A DNA stretch of 64,000 nucleotides from an uncultured Lachnospiraceae bacterium (GCA_910576975.1 CAJTJY010000005.1:1-64000), one strand, 5' to 3'; shown: positions 54,401 to 61,105, numbered from the stretch's first letter. The notes: a model not told the origin generated them from the letters alone. Program-made: numbers and translations.

Positions 54401-56582
54401 TAAATTCGTTCCCCTTGAAGATATAGTCTTTATATGTATTTAAAAACGCTTTTGTAAGCTTTACGTCTTCCGGCGCAATCACTTTACTCCATGCCCGACC
54501 TCCTTTCTGCATCAACTGATAGCCTGCCAGATAGACATTTCCAGAGGCGCCTTCTTTTATCTGTACGCCATTTGAATTTTTGTTTGTGGAATACGTTGTC
54601 CGTAAGATCAGTTTATCGCAGGGACGGTGGATGGTAACGCTATCCTGGAATTTTCCATCACCCTTGGAAACCTGCAATGTACCAAGCGCAATAGAATTTC
54701 CTTCTTTATACTTATGTCCGAATGGATCTATTTTTGTCGCATCTGCATCGTCCGTGTATATTTTTTCCGTATACTGATTGCCGTATTCGTATTCGATTTC
54801 ATTTTCTGTATATTTATCTGTATACAATGTGTTTGAAACAGTGAACTGATAACCAGGATAATGGATCGACACCCGGGTGACATATGCCGCTGCATTTTGA
54901 TTTTTACTTTCTGTATGCACCTCAAGCTTTAAATTGGCATTGGTGGTTTTGTCCCCTTCCTCCAAGTTGATTGTGAATGTTTTCTGATTAAAGAAACTGT
55001 TGTCCGTTTTCACTAGCTTGTCATTTAAATACAAGTAATTCGTCCTGTTATTATAGGTTCTGTAAACCGTTTTCTTATTACAGCCCGAGCCTTGTGTTTC
55101 CTGGCATGTCGTAGAGCCTTCATTACTTCTCCATGTTATTTCAATAGACTTTGCCGTGCTTAAATCCAGACCGGATAAAATCTCCTTTCTTCCAGACCAG
55201 CCGCCCTGCCTGCCTGAGACTTTGGCGCTTACATTAAGATTTCTGACGTCATTCCATCCCTCCGCTGCATCTGCGCTCAAATCTCCCTGTGGTTCCGCTT
55301 CGGCAGACGACGCTTGATTGGTCAGCGTTACCGTGGTAATTGCCGCCCCTCGCTGCACATAAGAAGAATTTGCATCCAATGCCACTTGGAATTGCGAAGA
55401 CGCAGGCGCTCCCTCATAATTCAAAAGCGGAATCTCCACCACTTGCTCAGTAACGCCCTGTGCAAACAGCACTTCTTTTTGTACTGCTTGATAGTCTGTT
55501 CCAGATACAGCCTTCATAGAGCCAGTGCCAATAATGACGCTGGCGATTTTGTCTACGCCAGATACACGCTTTACGGTAATGCGCGCTACCCCTTCCGAAC
55601 GGTCTACCGTCATTTGGTTTGCCGCCATTGCAAAAACAGCCTTTTCTCCCTCGTCATTATCCTTTATGTTCAAATACGCCGTCCGGGAACCAGAGACTTC
55701 CCCGCAAGACGCATTGCCCAAAAGGAACATCACCTGTTCATCAGATTCTGAAAGATCATCGTCAATGGTGTCAATATAAATGGACTTCATGTATTCGCCT
55801 TTCTTGAAGAGGAACGTATACTCCTGTCCGTATATGTCTTCTGAAAATTGATCCAATGCTTTCTGATAATTCTCGCTCTGCTTTTCTGCACTGACTCTGT
55901 GCGCCTCATCCAGCTCCTGCCAGTTTAAGCTGTCTGTCTCTGTCCCTAGATAAGCGTCTCTTGCCTGTTTTAAAACACTTTTACTTTGTTTTTTATCTTT
56001 CAGGCCTTCCTGGACACTTTCGCTCAATGACTTTTCTTTCACTCTTTCAGTCAACGCCTTTTCTTTGCTTGCTCCCTCAGATGGCGTAACTTCCTTTTGT
56101 TTCCCTGATTTCTTTTCCTTGCCTGATTCCTCTGTCTTCTCAATTACAGGCATTTCCTGACTATAAAAATCAGTAAGTGGCTTCCCGACGCTTTCCAAAG
56201 TGCGCGTTACATGATCAGACTCTTCTACTGTCAGCAGATAATCCTCGCCGTAGGATGCAGATATATCCACTGCCTTAAAATCGACAGCGGCTTCTTGATC
56301 TGTTCCGCCCCGGCGGACAATCACAAGCTGCTGCTTTTCACCCTCTTTGACTGTAAGCTGAGTCAGAAAAAATTCAAATCTCCCTTCTGGATAGAGTTCT
56401 TGATCTTCTTTCAGCGCTTCTTTCAGCGCTTCTTTTGTGATATCGGAATCTAAGATAAAAGCCTCTTCTGCTGTCTGCACGCCTTCAGCAAAAGCAAATG
56501 GAAGATCCGAAAATACCAGCGACAGTGTAAGCCCAAAAGCTGCAAGCCGCTTTAATGTGCCATTGCATGTTCTTTTCCCCAT
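48426..56582 (-). CDS. Giant secreted multi-domain surface protein (2,718 aa)
   Basis: A signal peptide (about residues 1-32, ending FAFAEG) leads to Calx-beta-like domains around 50-420, broken by a Lys/Glu/Ser-rich linker (145-210). The centre (about 450-1600) is a long set of beta-rich domains. The region 1620-2050 has blocks such as FDLGERGIYVAWSSADRI and PHISYDEATGQMLLFYTK, resembling a beta-propeller-like fold. The C-terminus has an Ig-like Big_2 section (LTVYDSGYVEAVGTGTAHV), an MBG-like domain (KKPDVTVKTKSGGKL) and an LRR_5 end (AFKNYEKATKAVIGKNV). No LPXTG or obvious anchor is seen. It is the second gene in the cargo operon. It might be an adhesin, an immunity/target protein or a toxin-like shell; function unknown. 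Confidence 0.8.
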   Translation of the reverse strand: MGKRTCNGTLKRLAAFGLTLSLVFSDLPFAFAEGVQTAEEAFILDSDITKEALKEALKEDQELYPEGRFEFFLTQLTVKEGEKQQLVIVRRGGTDQEAAVDFKAVDISASYGEDYLLTVEESDHVTRTLESVGKPLTDFYSQEMPVIEKTEESGKEKKSGKQKEVTPSEGASKEKALTERVKEKSLSESVQEGLKDKKQSKSVLKQARDAYLGTETDSLNWQELDEAHRVSAEKQSENYQKALDQFSEDIYGQEYTFLFKKGEYMKSIYIDTIDDDLSESDEQVMFLLGNASCGEVSGSRTAYLNIKDNDEGEKAVFAMAANQMTVDRSEGVARITVKRVSGVDKIASVIIGTGSMKAVSGTDYQAVQKEVLFAQGVTEQVVEIPLLNYEGAPASSQFQVALDANSSYVQRGAAITTVTLTNQASSAEAEPQGDLSADAAEGWNDVRNLNVSAKVSGRQGGWSGRKEILSGLDLSTAKSIEITWRSNEGSTTCQETQGSGCNKKTVYRTYNNRTNYLYLNDKLVKTDNSFFNQKTFTINLEEGDKTTNANLKLEVHTESKNQNAAAYVTRVSIHYPGYQFTVSNTLYTDKYTENEIEYEYGNQYTEKIYTDDADATKIDPFGHKYKEGNSIALGTLQVSKGDGKFQDSVTIHRPCDKLILRTTYSTNKNSNGVQIKEGASGNVYLAGYQLMQKGGRAWSKVIAPEDVKLTKAFLNTYKDYIFKGNEFKIRAVYRPYEARVMFQNADTSKGSYANGFKTNEVWRCTMLDTIKVTGIAKTGNSVSGFNLGVHKDGYVHNAANSANTLAAKANAYYEQSQAIIESEAKRVSASSYTKSSISNAVTNKMFKNTVTFSPTGEFVYISPVYSVPKIKVKIDPQNNDKEKGSVIYQKENSDGTVDEDSVQMGDYKTPMEIKGVTLNQEYTLNAVTEDNYKAYFKNFTGDADEDGILTTKEQQVVAPYNIVNIASNGNAYSFRPVLDNSLIFYGFVPTVANRYAGYIDGIVQLRDKPVFGSKETVRAVNGAQISVAGQTTVSKYDEKFGGVEEHGGDGYFSIASKDFVAGENQTVNVTYNNLHVTATQAVNAAGIYELDAYDTIGINGADAFRVKGEEAVSIEANSIANGDQTYRFVIQTYSKNNALRAAKAVFRFYRKDGTLIDNTEQEVVSSNGVFTMDFNPATLKIPAGASMTVQFEDQNGTAYYEHEMGITFAQSLGILSFLSSFHFGGAEKALEVIGVIDSAFDFGWDGDIDDIAANSDDGNTKTISIGFEKGMGSNFTFTETIKEAAKNSGTSSEQKERQKEAADGAVTKDGKGSSKNKVKAKIGKVFVKINFGLELNMVKSQEPEHLGEWYFKDMTLAAVIEDGVDVSIFWKTPVGVAVIIGLSTGGEGAATFIVEQNYDKKEYYFSDIMDKDAAKVDIFNFNMNHADRAFDAYGIFTIAPYVDLSAGGGFEFLNLMVGGRADFDMNFYTRKDQANHGDVTFSAYISLKVLFFTKKWNMASTTVNMFGAASGINELAGDADYTYTSLSEMEIDNRSYRANRSEWKGEELLRAQSNADTNGITETLLQEAVNPEPDIQMVNLPNDQYMAVFLDDTPGEDTYNCTHVYYSIYSDGTWSKPELIEKDGTLDDEPAVFDLGERGIYVAWSSADRILTEDDTVIDSLNSMNIHGAFFNPSTKSFGEIQEITKTAPYSYEEDDFTMEDNIADVKPHISYDEATGQMLLFYTKTEYESTSGDDEGLVGDIAKPYSLMAYRIYDFATGTWDETYDASEGVSEDYQKAWYGQRFLELAPLAVVNEELDASGFWTKQPEIKPFENAVYENADGTMSENEPIVLESESATYNGLALYAYVLDYDGDQETENDRDIFLQIYDYQSRQFTHPVMMTTTPDLAESKVKFVRSGDVTLLTYLADNTLYAMNVSVLKNGLLKSEIEGQEFYYIDKSAPPEILEGEQYVYLPPVIVAGDRLADIAEDNEEESKEEPASIADYEVASDDDYIYAVWTKRATKVKEGIDPTGSEATDAANRVAESQIYIARYDWKEEVFTEPVQVTEEEGANYGSIGFALEQGEEGKFKLLATKAKSTVETVEGKDETGTVIKKEILTEDTVNKNLMALEFAPTSTLEVQDVKIEELSAGAESYITMQLYNDGVETLENLTLTAEKEDGTKICEQKIASSDAGEENLQKIYGGTKYPLSFPITLDENEKGCSITYKVTDISGKVLAQGSYSEKIPVQLDVTEFEATQDQRGTIQFRVHVQNNGRRKSGAEKIQIARKIEGVEQKYKDITSIATEPLMPGESASYTAEYAYGDYSEMFETFITEDSEKFEAVTSFRAYVNQDSESAIDELVMQASKEQRLRMTAVRDVSIMDGTFEEIGKSYTMKKGEITQLNTSVDSIAYKGSRYEGTDDEKHYDASNTAGLKVMYTTDNANVLTVYDSGYVEAVGTGTAHVKAYLMPANNKVTYTVEEGSFEEDNFATMPEEAIIINSFEVKVEDSARENKKKLKDCTVTLSKSSYNYDGKTKKPDVTVKTKSGGKLVKGSDYKVTYSSGRKNAGSYQVTVTGIGNYTGTVKKTFKITISKGKTYKAANCSYKVTKLPTGKKPGTVTLAKGAGKSARTLEIKDSVKIGGKSFQVTAVGTGAFKNYEKATKAVIGKNVKVISSDAFAGCKKLKLVTVQSKTVSKVGNNAFKNISLKAVIEVPASKLKAYKEKFDKKAGIRSTMKIKKK

Positions 56583-56609
56583 AATATCTCCTTTCTCATG
56601 TCAGAAAAT

Positions 56610-57356
56610 TTATCCATCAAAAAGACGGCTGCAGTCCATCTTTTTGTGAACAATAAAATAAAGAAACGCAATCACAAGCAACAAAATTGCCGCAAATTGT
56701 ATGACAGAAAAACCAAAAATCAGAATCGTTCCCTGTTTATCCATCATAAACTCTGATAAAAAAATCGTAACCGAAAACTCACTGCAAAACACAGACGACA
56801 AACGCTTTTTCTTACGATATAAGACAAACAACAGCGCCAGCAGCAAAATCATACATGCCATCTCAAACAATTGTGTTGGATAAACAGAATAACTGTAGCC
56901 TGGTCCCGTCCCTTTGTCTGAAAAGTATTGGAACGCAAAGGGACCCTTGTAGAATCTGCCCATGCAGCATCCATAAGACAAGCAGGCAGCACGGTTAAAA
57001 ATATGTTGAAACGCCATAAAAATACACAACAGATCCAAATAATTCTCCCACTCCTTTTTCGTTCCGCAAAATAGCAGACGATAAAGCCACGGAAAAACTG
57101 TCACTGTAAAAATAACGCGTCCAATAAAATGCGTCCCATGATCTTCTATAAAAATTTTTCTTAGATCTATTTCCACTCCATAAGAAAGTAAACGCACTAG
57201 CTTTCCTGCAAAAGAGCCTGTTTCTATCACTACTATGGAAAGAAGAAGCACGACTAGCGCCTTTTTCCATGATTTGCTCTCTCTTTTACACAAGCTAAAA
57301 AACATAAGGATGCCAAGAATGCTCCCTATATTTATAAGAAGAGAATAACTGTCCAT
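56610..57356 (-). CDS. Prolipoprotein diacylglyceryl transferase (Lgt)-like membrane enzyme
   Basis: This 248-aa polytopic membrane protein shows Lgt features: HGTHFIGRVIF (in place of the usual HGGL/GxxxGR), AACLSYGCCMGRF, and YPTQLFEMACM near the centre. Lgt attaches diacylglycerol to the Cys of lipoprotein lipoboxes. The divergent first motif and lack of any lipobox in the element's secreted proteins suggest it may act on another substrate. It is the first gene of the cargo operon (27 bp ahead of the giant protein gene). GGGAG precedes the ATG. The 290 bp upstream contains no gene that I can support and must hold the operon promoter. Confidence 0.75.
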   Translation of the reverse strand: MDSYSLLINIGSILGILMFFSLCKRESKSWKKALVVLLLSIVVIETGSFAGKLVRLLSYGVEIDLRKIFIEDHGTHFIGRVIFTVTVFPWLYRLLFCGTKKEWENYLDLLCIFMAFQHIFNRAACLSYGCCMGRFYKGPFAFQYFSDKGTGPGYSYSVYPTQLFEMACMILLLALLFVLYRKKKRLSSVFCSEFSVTIFLSEFMMDKQGTILIFGFSVIQFAAILLLVIAFLYFIVHKKMDCSRLFDG

Positions 57357-57645
57357 AACATACTCCCAAAATAAAAACTTCTTTTATCAGATTTGCGTGA
57401 AGCAAAGTTCTTTTTACTTCCAGCGTAGCATAACATGCTTCGTCCGCAGTTGTTCTTTTATTCTAACATTTATACTCCTATATTGATATTTTTTCCTAAA
57501 CAGTTAAAATTTTTACTTAAACGGGAATAATTTATTTACTCTGAAGGATAAGATTGAAGAAAATAACATTATCGATTGAATCATTTTAAGAGTGGATAAA
57601 AGAATCAAAAACAATATAAGCAAGACAAATTTCAGCAAGCCACAA

Positions 57646-57702
57646 TTATTTGCGCAACTTACGTCCCCCATGCCCGGCGTCCAAAATAATAGTGGCAGCC
57701 AT
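57646..57702 (-). pseudogene. Amidase split gene, 5' fragment with right attachment site
   Basis: TGTGGAGGAGCT is followed by ATG and codons for MAATIILDAGHGGRKLRK, then TAA. The first ten residues plus the His (MAATIILDAGH) are the start of the Amidase_3 domain. From the CA at 57672-57671 onward the sequence belongs to the element (ATTTGCGCA arm at 57648-57656, plus strand). Rejoining here with 35052 restores ILDAGHGGYDNGA. No signal peptide is seen, so the amidase may be secreted by an unusual route or act at the membrane. Confidence 0.9.
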
Positions 57703-57876
57703 AGCTCCTCCACATTTTTTCTTTTATACTATGCAATGGAAATGAAACGGTTCCTATGGCCAGCTTTCTCCTCGAAGACTTGCTTTTCCCCTATTTCTCC
57801 GATAGACAGACTCTTTTCGTCCTAAAGCAATAAAATAAGACATTCGTCCTATTGTTCCATTATTTTGACAGAATTG

Positions 57877-58057
57877 GGGGTGTCGCACAAATATATTTAC
57901 TTAGTCAAAAGGTCTTGCCGCTGATGCGGCAAAGACAGAATGCACAAAAATCACTCTGGAAAGCTAGCTTTCCAAGATGACTTTTGTGTATTTTGTTTGC
58001 ATTGCTTTGCAATGGAAACCTTTTGAACAAGTAAATATCTTCGTGCGACATCCTCCT
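57877..58057. repeat. Palindromic miniature element, TGTCGCAC family (copy 2)
   Basis: Ends read GGGTGTCGCACAAATATATT and, reversed, GGATGTCGCACGAAGATATT; the shared arm continues TTACTT and TCAAAAGGT (about 34 bp). The middle includes GGAAAGCTAGCTTTCC and CATTGCTTTGCAATG. Reverse-strand similarity to 9508-9686 is clear along the whole length. It lies outside the large element, between the amidase start and fabH. Confidence 0.8.
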
Positions 58058-58097
58058 GCTCTTGAACTCTAAACCGGCCAAAATCAAAAAGTTTCCA

Positions 58098-58126
58098 TTG
58101 ACAAAATCCTCCTCTGCGTTTATAGT
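58098..58126 (+). promoter_or_regulatory. Promoter of fabH
   Basis: TTGACA (58098-58103) and TATAGT (58121-58126) are 17 bases apart, a close sigma-A match. Confidence 0.85.
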
Positions 58127-58140
58127 AAATATATAATTAT

Positions 58141-58153
58141 TTTGATTATCAAA
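58141..58153 (+). promoter_or_regulatory. FabT-like operator
   Basis: TTTGATTATCAAA is a perfect dyad around one base and matches the core of the published FabT palindrome of streptococci. It lies just downstream of the predicted transcription start, where binding would block transcription of fabH. Confidence 0.65.
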
Positions 58154-58176
58154 CAATTTGAGGATAGGATAAGATT

Positions 58177-59145
58177 ATGAGAGCAAAAATTATCGGCACA
58201 GGAAGCTGCCTGCCAACGAAAGTTGCAACAAACGACGATCTGTCTGCCCTGATGGACACCAGCGACGAGTGGATTCAAAGCCGTACTGGAATCCGGGAAC
58301 GGCGCCTTGTTTCCTCTGAATCAGAAACCACGCTGTCTATGGCGGCTCAAGCTGGAAAAGCAGCGTTAACGGATTCTGGACTGCAGCCAGAGGAAATTGA
58401 CCTGATTATCGTGGCGACCGTTTCCTCTGACTTTGTGACTCCCAGCACGGCGTGCATGGTACAAAAAGAACTTGGCGCTGTCTGCGCCGCCGCATTTGAT
58501 ATCAATGCGGCGTGCTCTGGGTTTCTCTTCGCCCTGAACACGGCAGACGCTTATTTTCAATCTGGCATCTACCAGACGGCGCTGATTATCGGCGTGGAAA
58601 CCCTTTCTAAAATCATTGACTGGACAGACCGTTCCACCTGCGTCCTGTTCGGCGACGGCGCAGGCGCCGCAGTGCTGCGGGCAAGCGAACAAGGGATCAT
58701 TGCCAGCCTTCAGGGATCAAACGGCGCTGGGGGCCATGTATTAATGTGCAAAAACCGCGGCAACAATAATCCTTATATTTCCACGGACGCATGTCTCGAT
58801 TACTTATATATGGACGGACAAGAGGTTTTCAAGTTCGCCGTAAAAAAAGAAACGGAATGCATCCATGCGCTTTTGGCACAGGCAGGGCTAATGCCTGAAG
58901 ATATCGATTGGTATCTGCTTCACCAGGCAAATCAGCGAATCATTGCTTCTATTGCCCGAAAATTAAAGCTCTCCCTGGCCAAATTCCCCTCCAACGTGGA
59001 TCACTGCGGCAATACCTCCGCCGCCAGCATTCCTATCCTGTTGGACGAAGTCCACAAGGCTGGAAAATTAAAAGATGGGGATCTGCTTCTGCTCTCTGGG
59101 TTCGGCGCAGGACTCACTTGGGGCGCCGCTTTGCTGCTATGGTAA
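58177..59145 (+). CDS. fabH: 3-oxoacyl-ACP synthase III
   Basis: FabH starts fatty-acid synthesis by joining acetyl-CoA (or branched acyl-CoA) with malonyl-ACP. The catalytic triad is visible: Cys in DINAACSGFLFAL (about residue 112), His in YLLHQANQRI (about 247) and Asn in HCGNTSAAS (about 277). TSDEWIQSRTGIRER and the C-terminal GFGAGLTWGAALL are typical. The 322-aa length is standard. It is a single gene, with fab neighbours absent, and has its own promoter, operator and terminator. Confidence 0.95.
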   Translation: MRAKIIGTGSCLPTKVATNDDLSALMDTSDEWIQSRTGIRERRLVSSESETTLSMAAQAGKAALTDSGLQPEEIDLIIVATVSSDFVTPSTACMVQKELGAVCAAAFDINAACSGFLFALNTADAYFQSGIYQTALIIGVETLSKIIDWTDRSTCVLFGDGAGAAVLRASEQGIIASLQGSNGAGGHVLMCKNRGNNNPYISTDACLDYLYMDGQEVFKFAVKKETECIHALLAQAGLMPEDIDWYLLHQANQRIIASIARKLKLSLAKFPSNVDHCGNTSAASIPILLDEVHKAGKLKDGDLLLLSGFGAGLTWGAALLLW

Positions 59146-59151
59146 TATAAA

Positions 59152-59190
59152 GCCGCCGTTTCAAACGCTGTCTTGCGTTTGAAACGGCGG
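59152..59190. terminator. Bidirectional terminator between fabH and hflX
   Basis: GCCGCCGTTTCAAACGC and GCGTTTGAAACGGCGG form a near-perfect 16-bp stem with a short loop between two convergent genes. The AT-rich flanks on both sides suit termination in either direction. Confidence 0.85.
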
Positions 59191-59210
59191 TCTAATATAA
59201 CTATAACCAA

Positions 59211-60479
59211 TCATTCTTTTGAAAGCATCTTTGTGGTCAGGTTATGATACAGCTCTGCGGGAACAAACGCCCGGACATAAATCCCCTCTGCGCGATATTC
59301 TTCCTGCAATAGCTCCCCGTATTTGCGAATCACAGGAAGCTGTCCGCCTTGGTCATAAGGAAACATTCCCTCAAGAAGCTGCTTGTCCTCTCTCAATAAT
59401 TCCTCGAGCACAGATTTCAATTCCAAAAGCCCTTCTCCATTTGCGGCAGAAATCTTCAATGTCTTGTCTGCATGGAAATCCTTGCACATGACATCTTGCT
59501 CTAACTTGTCCTGCTTGTTAAATAATGTTATGATCTTTTTTCCAGTAACGCCAAGATTTTGCAGCGTATCATAGACGATATGCATCTGTTTGTCTCTCTG
59601 AGGATTGGACGCGTCCACCACGTGAATGATAAAATCGGCAAATTTTGCCTCCTCCAGGGTACTGCGGAACGCCTCAATCAAATGGTGTGGCAACTTACGG
59701 ATAAATCCAACCGTATCTGTCAACAGTATTTCCTGTCCGCTTTCTAACTTTAAATTCCTTGTCGTGGGGTCTAGAGTGGCAAACAATTTATCCTCCTCCA
59801 ACACATTGGCATCGGTCAGCCGATTCAACAGAGTGGATTTTCCTGCGTTGGTGTAGCCCACAATCGCTGCCACTTTGATATGACTACGATTTCTCTGAAA
59901 TCTTGTAATTTCCCGGTGTTGCCGTACTTCGCCCAACTCTCGTTTCAGCTGGGAAAGGCGAGTCTTGATAAGCCTGCGGTCCATCTCCAGTTTTTTCTCT
60001 CCCGGGCCTCTGGTACCGATCCCTCCTCCTAGACGGGATAAAGATGTTCCCAGGCCAGTCAAGCGGCTGAGACGATACCGCAGCTGCGCAAGCTCTACCT
60101 GAATCTTTCCTTCACTTGTGGAAGCCCTGGCTGCAAAGATATCTAAAATCACCAATGTCCGGTCTATGACCTTGCATTCTAACACTTCTTCCATATTGCG
60201 AAGCTGTGCGGGGGACAGTTCGTCATCACAGATGATCCCGGTGGCCGAAAGCTCCAAAACCATCTCACGGATTTCCTGCAATTTCCCTGTTCCCACATAG
60301 GTGCCTGGATGGATGCCGTCCCTGCTCTGCACCGCTGTGCCTACAACCTGCGCTCCGGCAGTTTCTGCCAGTTCCCCCAGTTCCGCCAGAGAATCTTCGG
60401 CGTCGTCTCCTTCTTGAAAGCTAACGCCCACAAGGATGACCTTTTCGTTGCATTCCTCTATTTTAAATGCCTCTGTCAT
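59211..60479 (-). CDS. hflX: Ribosome-associated GTPase HflX
   Basis: HflX splits or rescues stalled ribosomes, using GTP. The N-terminal HflX domain contains HPGTYVGTGKLQEI; a glycine-rich linker RLGGGIGTRGPGEKKLE follows. The G domain has G1 VGYTNAGKSTLLNRL, G3 DTVGFI and G4 LFNKQD, all intact. The 422-aa length is usual. The ATG at 60479 follows GGAGGTG. Its promoter region overlaps that of the divergent NifX-like gene. Confidence 0.95.
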   Translation of the reverse strand: MTEAFKIEECNEKVILVGVSFQEGDDAEDSLAELGELAETAGAQVVGTAVQSRDGIHPGTYVGTGKLQEIREMVLELSATGIICDDELSPAQLRNMEEVLECKVIDRTLVILDIFAARASTSEGKIQVELAQLRYRLSRLTGLGTSLSRLGGGIGTRGPGEKKLEMDRRLIKTRLSQLKRELGEVRQHREITRFQRNRSHIKVAAIVGYTNAGKSTLLNRLTDANVLEEDKLFATLDPTTRNLKLESGQEILLTDTVGFIRKLPHHLIEAFRSTLEEAKFADFIIHVVDASNPQRDKQMHIVYDTLQNLGVTGKKIITLFNKQDKLEQDVMCKDFHADKTLKISAANGEGLLELKSVLEELLREDKQLLEGMFPYDQGGQLPVIRKYGELLQEEYRAEGIYVRAFVPAELYHNLTTKMLSKE

Positions 60480-60519
60480 TGCAACACCTCCTGCAATCGT
60501 CTGAATTTTCTGTTCTCGC

Positions 60520-60568
60520 TTGTACTTCTGTGCCATTCATTGTATCATATATTTTATACGAAAATCAA
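60520..60568. promoter_or_regulatory. Overlapping divergent promoters of hflX and the NifX-like gene
   Basis: Rightward: TTGTAC (60520-60525) and TATCAT (60543-60548), 17 bases apart. Leftward: TTGATT (60568-60563) and TACAAT (60544-60539), 18 bases apart. The two -10 regions overlap, so the promoters probably compete. Confidence 0.5.
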
Positions 60569-60592
60569 ACAAATATGAAAGGAGTTTACCTT

Positions 60593-60985
60593 ATGAAAAT
60601 TGCAGTTACTTACGAAAATGGAGAAATTTTCCAGCATTTTGGCCATACTAGCCAGTTTAAAGTATACGTAGTGGAAGATGGAAAAATCCTTTCCTCTGAA
60701 ATTATAGACACCAACGGCCAGGGACACGGCGCACTCGCTGGATTTTTATTCGGCGGCGGCGTGGACGCCCTGATTTGCGGCGGCATCGGCGGCGGCGCCA
60801 GAGCTGCGCTTGCAAAAGCGGGAATTACCCTTTATCCGGGAGCCTCCGGGAACGCCGACGCCCAAGTGGAGGCATTCTTGAAAGGCCAGCTCTCCTACGA
60901 CCCTGACACCATGTGCAGCCACCATTCCCATGAGGAAGGGCAAAGCTGCGGTGAGCATGGCTGCGGTTCAAGAAGCTGCCATTAG
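60593..60985 (+). CDS. NifX/NifB-type dinitrogenase cofactor-like protein
   Basis: This 130-aa protein contains the Nitro_FeMo-Co domain: MKIAVTYENGEIFQHFGHTSQFKVY (residues 1-25), then FGGGVDALICGGIGGGARAAL (about 60-80). In nitrogen fixers such domains carry iron-molybdenum cofactor, but no nif genes occur here. The C-terminus (CSHHSHEEG...CGEHGCGSRSCH) is rich in His and Cys, implying metal or Fe-S binding, and is common in related clostridial proteins. The ATG at 60593 follows AAAGGAG. Confidence 0.8.
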   Translation: MKIAVTYENGEIFQHFGHTSQFKVYVVEDGKILSSEIIDTNGQGHGALAGFLFGGGVDALICGGIGGGARAALAKAGITLYPGASGNADAQVEAFLKGQLSYDPDTMCSHHSHEEGQSCGEHGCGSRSCH

Positions 60986-61014
60986 TATAAAAGTGAAAAT
61001 TTCCTAATAAGATG

Positions 61015-61068
61015 AAAAATGCAGACATTGCCACCTCCTAAAAGAAGTCGCAAATGCCTGCACTTTTC
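61015..61068. terminator. Bidirectional terminator between NifX-like gene and galT
   Basis: GAAAAATGCAGACATTGC pairs imperfectly with GCAAATGCCTGCACTTTTC, between two convergent genes. T- and A-rich ends support bidirectional use. Confidence 0.65.
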
Positions 61069-61105
61069 ATATATAATGACCCCTTTTAACACTCTTTGAA
61101 AGAGG

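Larger units (their letters stand above)
35053..57672. mobile_element. 22.6-kb serine-recombinase element splitting the amidase gene
   Basis: The element is bounded by the same TG dinucleotide (plus strand) at 35051-35052 and 57671-57672. The inner ends carry TGCGCAAAT at 35067-35075 and its reverse complement ATTTGCGCA at 57648-57656. Each lies exactly 14 bases from the core, the symmetric arm layout of a serine-integrase attP. The recombinase gene lies 140 bp inside the left end. The cargo is an Lgt-like enzyme, a giant surface protein, a GG precursor peptide, an NRPS, an exporter set and a protease. No conjugation, replication or phage-structure gene is present, so it probably moves passively or is excised in the same cell. 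Confidence 0.9.

Noticed and set aside
55314..55751. 145-aa rightward frame inside the giant gene
   Set aside because: It is a complement-strand shadow of a well-supported coding region, with no ribosome site.
35053..57672. Prophage or conjugative transposon
   Set aside because: No capsid, tail, portal, replication, relaxase or type IV secretion genes are present; only a recombinase and cargo.
57513..57713. 66-aa leftward frame across the amidase start
   Set aside because: It reads the amidase start codon region out of frame and merely spans the element junction; the true frame is MAATIILDAGH.
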